From the NCBI RefSeq assembly GCF_030252345.1, contig NZ_CP126980.1, positions 519,501 to 583,500 on the forward strand: DNA of 64,000 nucleotides, given 5' to 3'. The notes below the pieces were generated by a model, which was not told the DNA's origin, did no database searches, and saw only the letters and a program-made list of their open reading frames with translations. Of this stretch, positions 56,988 to 64,000 are shown piece after piece. Every line of letters begins with the position of its first letter. Position 1 is the first letter of the stretch. The position numbers and the translations under genes were made by a program. The stretch comes from Actinoplanes oblitus. GTDB taxonomy: Bacteria > Actinomycetota > Actinomycetes > Mycobacteriales > Micromonosporaceae.

Positions 56988-57374
56988 CTGCTGACGGCGG
57001 ATCGCCGCGGTTGTCCACAGTTGAGCTTTGTCCACAGCCCGCCCGTCCGCCCGGCCGCACTTCCGCCACACTGATTGCGGGGGCTACCCCCTTGGGGGAG
57101 GGCGGGCTGACGGGTTCGGCGGGGTAGGCGGGCGAAGATCGAGAAACTGGACATTCCGGTCGTCACGCGTCGCTGAACGATGGGCCGCCGACCTGAAAAT
57201 GACCGTCGCAGTGAGCCTCTCCGCCTTCAACGGCTGGCGTCTCGGCCCCACCGACCGGGTCCCGGCCACCGACCGGGTCCCGGCCACCGATCGGGGCGTC
57301 AGCGTCTTCTCCGGGTCCTTCAGCGAGCCATCGGGACCGTTGCCGGGATTCGTCCGGTGGCCGGCGCACGCGGG
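56988..57374. other. Intergenic region between convergent genes
   Basis: No gene is seen. It holds a small CCCCC-TT-GGGGG dyad at 57087-57098 and a twofold 18-base repeat (CCACCGACCGGGTCCCGG) near 57250-57290. Confidence 0.5.
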
Positions 57375-58223
57375 TCAGCGGCGACGGGCGATCAGTTCGA
57401 AGACGTGCCAGTGTTTGGGGCCGCTGAAGGCGGGGCCCACCTCGTCCTCCTCGTGCCAGTGTTCGGTGGTGAGGCCGGTGGCCAGGGCGGCGGCTTCGGC
57501 GGCGGTCAGGAAGGTCATGTTCGGCGAGCCGGCCCAGGCGTCGTGCACGCCGAACAGGTCGACGGCGATCAGGCCAGCCGGGCGCAGGGCCGCGCGGATC
57601 AGGGTCCACAAGCGATCGAACGAGTGGCGGGGCTGGTAGGGCAGCGCGTAGCCGGCGTAGATCAGGTCGGCGGGCGGCAGCTCGGTGATCTGCTCGAAGG
57701 CGAGCAGGTGGGCGGTCAAGGCCGGGTGGGTTCGGTCGGTGGCGGAGAGCATGGTGGGTTCGCTGTCGTAGGCGTGCACCCGCCAGCCCGCCTCCAGCAG
57801 GGCGCGGGTCTCGCGGCCGGCGCCGCAGCCCAGGTCGACGGCGGTGCGGTCGCGTCCGGGCCCGGCCAGGTCCAGTGCTCGGCGGAGGGTTTCCCGGATG
57901 TCGCGGTCGCCGTGGCCGGCGTTGTAGCGCGCCCAGTGCCCTTGGGCGTGTGCCGGGTGGGTCGCCGTGGTGCCGATGCCGTCGGGGCCGGATGGCGGGC
58001 CGAGGCGGGCGGCGTCGGTCGGGGTGTCGGGTCCAGCGACGCTGCACTCGGCGGGGGTGGCCGGGCTGTTGGGTTCGGCGGGAGTGGCCGGGGCGTTCGG
58101 CTGGGCGGGAGTGGCCGGGCTGTTGGGTTCGGCGGGAGTGGCCGGGGCGATCGGCTGGGCGGGAGCGGTCGAGGCGTTCGGCTGGCCGGGGGTGGCTGAG
58201 GGCGTACCGGAAAGGGGTGACAT
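57375..58223 (-). CDS. SAM-dependent methyltransferase with Pro/Ala-rich N-terminal repeats
   Basis: The product has 282 residues from ATG 58223. The C-terminal 190 form a class I methyltransferase: TAVDLGCGAGRETRALLEAG (motif I), RVHAYDSEPTML, PPADLIYAGYALPY, and a Trp/His-rich end. The first 75 residues are a repeat of the form PATPAEPNS/PATPAQPNA, probably a disordered tail. No ribosome-binding site precedes ATG 58223 or the longer start at 58292, so the start is uncertain. The substrate is unknown. Confidence 0.82.
   Translation of the reverse strand: MSPLSGTPSATPGQPNASTAPAQPIAPATPAEPNSPATPAQPNAPATPAEPNSPATPAECSVAGPDTPTDAARLGPPSGPDGIGTTATHPAHAQGHWARYNAGHGDRDIRETLRRALDLAGPGRDRTAVDLGCGAGRETRALLEAGWRVHAYDSEPTMLSATDRTHPALTAHLLAFEQITELPPADLIYAGYALPYQPRHSFDRLWTLIRAALRPAGLIAVDLFGVHDAWAGSPNMTFLTAAEAAALATGLTTEHWHEEDEVGPAFSGPKHWHVFELIARRR
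58040..58195. repeat. In-frame tandem repeats inside methyltransferase gene
   Basis: About six imperfect units of about 24 bases share the core GCGGGAGTGGCCGG, alternating between GGTTC and GGCTG variants. They encode the Pro/Ala repeat and could change in number by slippage. Confidence 0.75.
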
Positions 58224-58381
58224 GGGGGTAATCGTGCAGTGCCTGGTGGCTCGGGAGAAAGCGCCCAGAGGGCGCTCCGGAGCGCGATCCATGATCCGAC
58301 GGATGGGCGGTCGAGAATTGGTGAGCGTGACCTGTCGATCGCCACTAGCCGCATACGGTCCTGATGGGCAGGATCTGAAGA

Positions 58382-58990
58382 GTGACCGCCAGCCCGCTGC
58401 CGCACCCGCTGAGGTTGGCGGGTCATGGTGTCGTGCTGCGCGAGTGGCGCCCGGATGATCTGCGCGATCTCGTCACGCTCCTGGACGAGCCGGACATCGC
58501 GCGGTGGACGCCGATGCCGTCGCCGTTCGATGTGGAGGCCGGGCTGGCCTATCTGAAACGGGCGCGGCAGGGTCGCCTGACCGGGCGGCGGATACAGCTC
58601 GCGATCACCGCTGACGGTGGTGCGCCGCTTGGCGAGGTGCTGCTGTTCGGGGTCAATGCCACGCTGCGCGAAGCCGAGCTGGGATACCTGGTGGGCGCGC
58701 CCTATCGGCGGCGCGGGCTGGCGGCGGCCGCGTTGTCGCTGCTCACCGACTACGCCTGCGGCACGCTCCGGCTGAGCCGGTTGCTGTTGCGCATCGACCC
58801 GGGAAACACGGCGAGCACCGCGGTGGCCCGGCGGTGCGGGTATCGGCTGACCGGCGAGCCGCCGATCCCGCAGGCGGGGCCCTACGGCCCGACCAGCCTG
58901 GACACCTGGGAGTACGTGCCGGGCCTGCCCGGCGCCCGCCGGGAACGCCTGAGAAATGTCGCAGCCCGGCGGTACGGTCGTCGCACCTGA
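58382..58990 (+). CDS. GNAT-family N-acetyltransferase
   Basis: The product has 202 residues. It is a RimJ/RimL-like acetyltransferase: VLREWRPDDLRDLVTLLDEP, ELGYLVGAPYRRRGLAAAAL (acetyl-CoA loop with RRRGLA), LSRLLLRIDPGNTASTAVAR and RCGYRLTGE. It transfers acetyl from acetyl-CoA to an amine; the target is unknown. GTG 58382 follows AGGA at loose spacing. Confidence 0.88.
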   Translation: MTASPLPHPLRLAGHGVVLREWRPDDLRDLVTLLDEPDIARWTPMPSPFDVEAGLAYLKRARQGRLTGRRIQLAITADGGAPLGEVLLFGVNATLREAELGYLVGAPYRRRGLAAAALSLLTDYACGTLRLSRLLLRIDPGNTASTAVARRCGYRLTGEPPIPQAGPYGPTSLDTWEYVPGLPGARRERLRNVAARRYGRRT

Positions 58991-59011
58991 CCAACGGTGG
59001 AGGTGGGGCCC

Positions 59012-60109
59012 GTGATCGAGGTGGACCGCAGGCAAGTGCTGGCCTTCCGGGTCGCCGCGCTGGGACTGGCCGAGCGTGTCGATGCCCGCCCGGCCGACCT
59101 GCCCGTGCTCGACCTGGGCGTGCAGGAGTACACGCCGGGCTCCACGCACGTCGCCCTGGCGGCTCGCACCAGCGCCCAGTCGGAGGACGAGCGGCTGGTC
59201 ACCGTCTGGGCGGCCCGTGGCGCCCCACACCTGCACCGGCGCGCCGACCTCGAGTCGCTCACCGCCCGGTTGTGGCCGGTCAGCGACGCGGACGCGGCAG
59301 CGCGGATCAAGAGCGGGCAGATCTCGGACGGGATGCGACTGGGCATCGCCGCGCTGCGGGTCACCGCCGAGGCGTTCCGTGCTGTGGTGCGTGAGCCGAT
59401 GCCGCGCGGCGAGGTGAGCACCGAGGTGAGCAAGCGGGTGCCCCGGGAGCTGACCTATGACTGCAAGGCCTGCGGAGCGCGGCACATCGCCGGCAACGTC
59501 TGGCAGCAGTCCGGGCTGCCGGGCGCCGTCCAGGTGCTCTCCCGGGGGCGGGACGCGATGCTGGGGCCGCTCGACGCACCGCGGCCGGCGCTGCCGGAGG
59601 CCAATCAGGGCATCGACGAGCTGATCACCACCTATCTGCGGTTCCTCGGTCCGGCGGGGCCGGCCGAGGTGGCGAAATATCTGCTCAGTCCAACGGCCGA
59701 GATCCGGGCGAGGTGGCCGGCCGGCCTGGTGGAGGTGCGCGTCGACGGGCGGAAAGCCTGGTTGCCGGCCGACCGGGTGTCGGCGCTGGAGTCGGCGGCC
59801 ACCCCGCGTGGGGTGCGGCTGCTGCCGGCGATGGACCCGCTGCTGCAGGGCCGCGATCGCGACCTGCTGGTCCCGGACCGGGAGCGGCAGAAAGAGGTGT
59901 GGCGGGTGCTGGGCAACCCGGGCGTGGTGCTGCTCGACGGGGAGATCGCCGGGGTGTGGCGGCCGCGGATGGCCGGGAAGAAACGGGTGGACCTGACGGT
60001 GACCGGGTTCGGGGCGTTCAGCGCGGCGCAGCGGGAGCTGATCGAGACGGAGGCCACGGTGGTCGCGCGGGCCCGGGGCGTCCCGGCGGCCACTACGGTG
60101 TTCGAGTGA
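59012..60109 (+). CDS. Winged-helix DNA-binding protein, AlkZ-like (HTH_42)
   Basis: The product has 365 residues. It belongs to the HTH_42 family that includes the DNA glycosylase AlkZ. Tandem winged-helix folds are suggested by IDELITTYLRFLGPAGPAEV and RVLGNPGVVLLDGEIAGVWR. A two-Cys segment (TYDCKACGARH) is present. The catalytic QxQ motif of AlkZ is not evident: the N-terminus reads RRQVLAFR. Glycosylase activity is therefore unproven. I chose GTG 59012 (VIEVDRRQV) after GGAGGTGGGG. It overlaps the next gene by four bases. Confidence 0.8.
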   Translation: MIEVDRRQVLAFRVAALGLAERVDARPADLPVLDLGVQEYTPGSTHVALAARTSAQSEDERLVTVWAARGAPHLHRRADLESLTARLWPVSDADAAARIKSGQISDGMRLGIAALRVTAEAFRAVVREPMPRGEVSTEVSKRVPRELTYDCKACGARHIAGNVWQQSGLPGAVQVLSRGRDAMLGPLDAPRPALPEANQGIDELITTYLRFLGPAGPAEVAKYLLSPTAEIRARWPAGLVEVRVDGRKAWLPADRVSALESAATPRGVRLLPAMDPLLQGRDRDLLVPDRERQKEVWRVLGNPGVVLLDGEIAGVWRPRMAGKKRVDLTVTGFGAFSAAQRELIETEATVVARARGVPAATTVFE

Positions 60110-60699
60110 GCACGATCGGTTTCCTGCACACCGCGGATGTGCACGTGGCGACGTTCCACGAGCTGGTCGCCGAGCTGGCGCCGGGGTGGTCGGATCGGCA
60201 TCTGGTCGACGCGAGCCTGCTGGCCGACGCGCGGGCCGGGGTGCCGGTGGAGGAGCGGGTGCGGGCGCGGCTGGCCGAGCTGGCCGGCGCTGACGTGATC
60301 GTCTGCACCTGTTCGACGATCGGGCCGGAAGCGGAGCGAGCCGGGGCGCTGCGCGCCGACCGGCCGATGGCCCGGGCCGCGGTCGAGGCGGCGGGTGGCG
60401 GGCGGATCGCTGTGGCGTTCTCGGTGGCGTCCACTCAGGAGCCGACGGCAGCGCTGCTGCGGGACACGGACCCGCGGGCCGATCTGCTGCTCGTGCCGTG
60501 CCTGGAGGCGTGGGAGTTTTTCGAGGCGGGCCAGCTGGAGCGGTATCACGGGGCGGTGGCCGCCCGGTTGCGGGAGGTGACGGCCGACGTGATCGTGCTC
60601 GCTCAGCCGAGTCTGGCACCGGTCGCCGCGCTGGTGCCGGGCCGCGTGGTGCTGTCCAGCCCGCGCGCCGCTGTGCTGGCCGCCACGGGCGTGACCTGA
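60106..60699 (+). CDS. Asp/Glu racemase-fold protein
   Basis: The product has 197 residues. Features of the Asp/Glu/hydantoin racemase fold are two Cys-bearing strands, DVIVCTCSTIGPEAERAGAL and DLLLVPCLEAWEFFEAGQ, and an N-terminal IGFLHTADVHVATFHELVAE. It may racemise or cleave a small acid, but the substrate is not known. GTG 60106 overlaps the upstream gene (GTGA), an unusual coupling to a DNA-repair-like protein. Confidence 0.75.
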   Translation: MSTIGFLHTADVHVATFHELVAELAPGWSDRHLVDASLLADARAGVPVEERVRARLAELAGADVIVCTCSTIGPEAERAGALRADRPMARAAVEAAGGGRIAVAFSVASTQEPTAALLRDTDPRADLLLVPCLEAWEFFEAGQLERYHGAVAARLREVTADVIVLAQPSLAPVAALVPGRVVLSSPRAAVLAATGVT

Positions 60700-60827
60700 C
60701 CGGCCGCGTGGGCGTGACCTGGCGCGGTGACAGCATCGCTCACAGGCCGACAGCCCTCCCGGTGCCGGGTTCTCCCGGAGCGGCCCAGGGGCTTACTCCG
60801 GGAGAACGCGACAGTGTCCGCCGAGTG

Positions 60828-61136
60828 TCAGGGATTCGTTTCGGAAACCGAGTTCTCGATCACGACGGTGTCCGCCGACACCAGGAAGAACGCCATCAGA
60901 ATCGCAGCGACCGACAGGGCTCCCGCCATGACGGCGAGAAAGATCAACAAACCCCGCGATTTCTTCGCGGTGACTGCCGACACGGTGCTGACCGCGAGCG
61001 CTATCAGCGACACCGGAATGGCGACAAGGAAGTTGACCGCCAGCATCGCACCCGCGAGCAAGACCAGAAAGCTGCTGACAATCTCGCGGACAGGTGCTTT
61101 CCGGACGCTTTCCTGCACTGGAGTGGTAGTGACCAC
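60828..61136 (-). CDS. Small membrane protein, unknown
   Basis: The product has 102 residues. Three hydrophobic stretches (SSFLVLLAGAMLAVNFLVAI, PVSLIALAVSTVSAVTA, LLIFLAVMAGALSVAAILMA) indicate an integral membrane protein. I recognise no family. GTG 61136 follows AGGAGA. The gene lies 50 bases after the secreted protein gene on the same strand, so they may be co-transcribed. Confidence 0.75.
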   Translation of the reverse strand: MVTTTPVQESVRKAPVREIVSSFLVLLAGAMLAVNFLVAIPVSLIALAVSTVSAVTAKKSRGLLIFLAVMAGALSVAAILMAFFLVSADTVVIENSVSETNP

Positions 61137-61186
61137 GCAGGTCTCCTAGGTTGTCGAAGTTGCAGGTGGCCGCTCGCTGTCGTCAA

Positions 61187-61924
61187 TCAATCGTACAGGC
61201 TGCAAACTTTGTCCGGCACGCCCTGCGAACCGTCGTTCATCCCGAACGTGCGGACGCACGCGTCGACGTTCTGCACGTCCCAGCCGGCCAGGCCGAGAAT
61301 GAACTTGTGCTTGGCGAATCCGCGGGCCCAGACGGTGTTCACGACCCTGGCGCCCTTGTTCTTCACGCCGTCATAGCGCCAGCCAGGCGTGCTGGTCTCA
61401 CCGTCCGCCTCGACGATGCTGGCCTTGGTGATCTTCTTGCCGTCGGCACACCACTTCAGGACCACCCAGTAGGTGAACAGCGTGTTGCCGCCCTTTGCCT
61501 TGTTGCCGAGCCGAGCCTTGGTGGTCCAGCAACCCTTCTTCGCCTTCGCGGCCAGAGCGGAGACGCCGGCAAGGCTTCTGGTCACGTCATCGGCGGGGGC
61601 CGCGTCCGAAGCCGGCTGCGGAACCGCCTGGTCGACGGCCGGCTCGGTGACCGAGGTGCCGAAGCTCTCCGCCGGAAGCATGAAGCGATCGAACTCACGC
61701 TTCTCTTCGGGGCGAAGGAGTTGGTAGGCGAGTTTCGCGTTTTCCGCGCCGATCACCTTCGCGACGGCATTGCTCTCGATGACGGTTCCGTCATTGAGAG
61801 TAATTGTCGTCGTGGCATTGCCTTCCTCGGCGCTGGATGCGTGGACCGCCGACGGTCCGCCGGCGATGATGGCAGCGGAAACCGCCAGCATGCCAGCCAG
61901 TCGTCCTGTTGTTGATAGCCGCAC
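61187..61924 (-). CDS. Secreted protein of unknown function
   Basis: The product has 245 residues. The signal peptide is at about 1-29 (LAGMLAVSAAIIAGGPSAVH). The N-terminal mature part is acidic and helical (AKLAYQLLRPEEKREFDRFM); the C-terminal half (KKGCWTTKARLGNKAKGGNT, LFTYWVVLKWCADGKKITKA, LAGWDVQNVDACVRTFGMND) has four Cys and a beta-rich pattern seen in small secreted actinobacterial proteins. I recognise no catalytic motif. GTG 61924 follows GGGGGA. Confidence 0.8.
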   Translation of the reverse strand: MRLSTTGRLAGMLAVSAAIIAGGPSAVHASSAEEGNATTTITLNDGTVIESNAVAKVIGAENAKLAYQLLRPEEKREFDRFMLPAESFGTSVTEPAVDQAVPQPASDAAPADDVTRSLAGVSALAAKAKKGCWTTKARLGNKAKGGNTLFTYWVVLKWCADGKKITKASIVEADGETSTPGWRYDGVKNKGARVVNTVWARGFAKHKFILGLAGWDVQNVDACVRTFGMNDGSQGVPDKVCSLYD

Positions 61925-62240
61925 TTAAGTTCCCCCGGTTTGACCAATACGCGCCTGCACGGCCCTTTCGACACCTCGGCCGTTCGGCCCGGGTGGATAG
62001 ACATCAGCAGGCGCGAATGACCTTACACAATCAACGAATGAATGGTTGGGCCAGGGGCGGCCGCGCAGTTCTTCGACGCCCGTTTTGATGCTGTTTGCCG
62101 ACTCGGATACGGCAAAGGGGTCTGATGCCCGGCTGACCGTTTTGGCGGGAGATTTCTCCGGGGCATTGTTCCACCGTTCGCGGCACCGATCGGATCGCAT
62201 TCGCGGTCGGACGCCCGCCCGTCGAACCGATGCCGGTCGG
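61925..62240. other. Intergenic region, promoter of the secreted protein
   Basis: 316 bases with no supported gene. It should hold the promoter of the secreted-protein gene. No dyad of note was seen. Confidence 0.45.
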
Positions 62241-62516
62241 TCAGCGGGAGCGGAATTTGCGGAGGCGGTAACCGGCGGCGATCGCGGTGACGACGCCCCA
62301 GACGGCGACGATCAGGGCGGCGATCCACCAGCCGAGCGCACCGAGGACGATCGCGGCGACGGCGATCACGGCGGCGACGATGAAGAGCGCCAGCGGCGGC
62401 CGGGGGGTCGGGATGCTGAAGTTGCCGCCACCCATCCGGGCGCAGAAGTCGGGGTCGTCGCGCCGGAGCTGGCGCTCCAGCTGTGCCAGCCGTCGGCTGT
62501 CCTCTTTGCTGAGCAT
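62241..62516 (-). CDS. DUF3040 membrane protein
   Basis: The product has 91 residues. The N-terminal MLSKEDSRRLAQLERQLRRD with DDPDFCARM is the DUF3040 signature, followed by two transmembrane helices (PLALFIVAAVIAVAAIVLGA, WWIAALIVAVWGVVTAIAAG) and a basic end. The family is common in actinobacteria and has no known role. ATG 62516 follows GGAAGG. Confidence 0.92.
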   Translation of the reverse strand: MLSKEDSRRLAQLERQLRRDDPDFCARMGGGNFSIPTPRPPLALFIVAAVIAVAAIVLGALGWWIAALIVAVWGVVTAIAAGYRLRKFRSR

Positions 62517-62918
62517 GGTTGCTACCTTCCGGTCCGCCGCGCCGGTGAAGCAAGGATCGAGAGTCGGCTATCCCGATCAAAGCCCATTGTTACCTCTGAG
62601 TTGCCTCGGTGATACGTCTGCGTGTGCCGAATTTTCCGGCCGATCTGCCCGTGCGCGCGGGCGCCGCGCCCACTGGGTGAGATGCCCGGAAAGTTGTTTG
62701 TAACCGGTACAACGGCTTTGCCGCCTTTCGATGACGGCGCGAACACCCGGACTGCCGTCCTACATTTCGGACTGTTCCGGTCAGATGGCGATAGAAACGG
62801 CATCGGTGTGGGCAGACGGGAACGCGGCGCCCATGCATGTGGGCGCCGCGTCGGGCGTACATCGAAGGCGGAGCTCGGACCATTCAGGAGTTAGCCGCTT
62901 TTCGGGAGATACCGGCTC
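62517..62918. other. Intergenic region with terminator
   Basis: About 400 bases without a supported gene. The terminator of the glycosyltransferase lies at 62823-62850; the left part is the DUF3040 promoter region. Confidence 0.5.
62823..62850 (-). terminator. Hairpin terminator after glycosyltransferase
   Basis: CGCGGCGCCC and GGGCGCCGCG pair over 10 bases (11 with the inner A-T), 69 bases after the glycosyltransferase stop. Confidence 0.8.
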
Positions 62919-64000
62919 TCAGGCGCGATTGCGGCCGCCGCGGAAGACCCAGATCCGGAGCATCAGGAAACGGACCGCGGTGGCGACCAGGTTGGCCAGT
63001 ACCAGCACGACGAGTTCGACGGCACGGGACGGTTCGGTGGCCGCCGCGTGGAGCAGGGCCAGGGAGCCGCTGGTCAGTCCCAGCCCGATGCCGAAGACGA
63101 CAAGACCCTGCGCCTGGTGGCGGAGCGCGCCGCCGTTGCCGCGTACCCCGAACGTGAGCCGCCGGTTGGCGGCGGTGTTCGCCACCGCGGTGGCCAGCAG
63201 CGCGACCAGGTTGGCGGACTGGGCGCCGAGGCCGGCCCGGAGCAGGGCGTAGAGCACCAGGTAGGCGAGCGTGCTGGCGACACCGACCCCGGCGAACCGG
63301 ATCAACTGGCCGGTCAGCCCGGCCGGTACCCCGTCGACCGGGAGCGGATCGCGCCCGAGCTGCTCGCGGAGGGCGGCCAGGGGTAACCGGCCGGTGCTCA
63401 GCGCGCGGGTGATCCGGACGATGCCCTTCAGATCGGCGATCGCGGTGGCCGCGATGTCGACCCGGCTGTCCGGGTCGTCCACCCAGTCCACCGGGACCTC
63501 GTGGATGCGCAGCCCGGCCCGCTCGGCCAGGACCAGCATCTCGGTGTCGAAGAACCAGCCGGTGTCCTCCACCATCGGCAGCAGGCGGCGAGCCACGTCG
63601 GCCCGGATCGCCTTGAAGCCACACTGCGCGTCGGAGAAACGGGCGGCCATCGTCGTACGCAAGATGAGGTTGTAGCCGCGGGAGATGAACTCGCGCTTCG
63701 CGCCCCGGACCACCCGCGAACCGCGCGCCAGCCGCGATCCGATCGCCAGGTCGGAGTGGCCGGAGATCAGCGGCGCCACCAGCGGCAGCAGCGCGTCGAG
63801 ATCGGTGGAGAGGTCGACGTCCATGTAGGCCAGCACGGCGGCGTCGGAGTGCGTCCAGACGTGGTTCAGCGCGCGGCCGCGGCCCTTCTGCGTCAGGTGC
63901 ACCGCCTCGACCTCGGGGTAGGCGGCGGTGAGCTGCCGCGCCACCGCGGCGGTGCCGTCGACGCTCGCGTTGTCCGCGATGGTGATCCGGAATGGGTACG
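62919..64000 (-). CDS. GT2 glycosyltransferase fused to GtrA-like membrane domain, 5' end beyond window
   Basis: About 360 residues are visible and the N-terminus is cut by the window edge. The GT-A core shows IADNASVDGTAAVARQL, RALNHVWTHSDAAVLAYMDV with the metal-binding DVD, and YNLILRTTMAARFSDAQCGF with KAIRADVARRLLP, as in dolichyl-phosphate mannose/glucose synthases. The last 130 residues form four membrane helices of the GtrA type (LIRFAGVGVASTLAYLVLYA). It probably loads a sugar onto polyprenyl phosphate and helps present it for cell-surface glycosylation. Confidence 0.93.
   Translation of the reverse strand, partial: YPFRITIADNASVDGTAAVARQLTAAYPEVEAVHLTQKGRGRALNHVWTHSDAAVLAYMDVDLSTDLDALLPLVAPLISGHSDLAIGSRLARGSRVVRGAKREFISRGYNLILRTTMAARFSDAQCGFKAIRADVARRLLPMVEDTGWFFDTEMLVLAERAGLRIHEVPVDWVDDPDSRVDIAATAIADLKGIVRITRALSTGRLPLAALREQLGRDPLPVDGVPAGLTGQLIRFAGVGVASTLAYLVLYALLRAGLGAQSANLVALLATAVANTAANRRLTFGVRGNGGALRHQAQGLVVFGIGLGLTSGSLALLHAAATEPSRAVELVVLVLANLVATAVRFLMLRIWVFRGGRNRA

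Noticed and set aside
57716..60736. A 1006-codon open frame on the minus strand opposite GNAT, AlkZ-like and racemase-like genes
   Set aside because: The translation is Pro/Arg-rich noise spanning several real genes.

Overview
This is high-G+C actinobacterial DNA, most likely from Actinoplanes or a close relative in the Micromonosporaceae. The evidence is the GC-rich codon use with many GTG starts, a c-di-AMP riboswitch in front of an Rpf/LysM gene, a SigE-family sigma factor, MMPL plus YhgE/Pip transporters, DUF3040 and DUF4232 proteins, and WXG-type secreted toxins. The genus is an inference; no rRNA is present.

Layout. (1) 1-10256 is an eroded zone: the 5' part of an IS110 transposase, a decayed polymorphic-toxin tail with an immunity-like neighbour, a SWIM/SNF2 helicase pseudogene with an internal deletion, and a broken copy of a toxin/immunity locus. 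That broken copy is split by an intact block of sigma factor, membrane partner and secreted ricin-lectin protein, and it ends at the anticodon loop of a truncated tRNA-Arg. (2) 10257-34563 is a defence island. It holds a complete type 2 BREX (Pgl) locus, all on the minus strand: an SF1 helicase/PLD nuclease, pglW, pglX, a small chimeric ORF, pglY, pglZ, brxD and brxHI. Next to it lie an excisionase-like gene and a frameshifted tyrosine integrase. (3) 34543-36755 is the intact copy of the toxin/immunity locus (WXG-like partner, T7SS-type toxin, CdiI-like immunity protein) followed by a complete tRNA-Arg(CCU). The two copies bracket the BREX island as a direct repeat. (4) 36759-64000 looks like ordinary chromosome: a secreted esterase; a TetR/MMPL/YhgE module with a perfect inverted-repeat operator; a lipoprotein; a ribA/deaminase/MarR operon with twin operators; an RTX-like secreted protein; an FMN-binding protein; a giant secreted nuclease/nucleotidase; LysR; a SnoaL-like protein; a riboswitch-controlled Rpf; an enoyl-reductase-like protein; a methyltransferase; GNAT; an AlkZ-like protein; a racemase-fold protein; small membrane or secreted proteins; and a GT2-GtrA glycosyltransferase cut by the window end.

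How the genes work together. The BREX genes from pglW down are tightly packed: five junctions are 4-base ATGA overlaps, so they should be translated as a coupled unit. BREX-2 combines a kinase (PglW), a methyltransferase (PglX), ATPases (PglY, BrxD), an alkaline-phosphatase-fold protein (PglZ) and a helicase (BrxHI) to block phage. The duplicated toxin locus and the half tRNA suggest the island entered, or was rearranged, at tRNA-Arg. Integrase damage suggests it is now fixed.

The observations most worth checking are the chimeric AlbA/ParA-like ORF inside the BREX operon, the helicase-PLD gene at its head, the tRNA half copy ending exactly at the anticodon loop, the roughly 90-base inverted repeats before the ricin-lectin gene, the degenerate nucleotide-binding domain fused to the MMPL transporter, and the specialised riboflavin-type operon.
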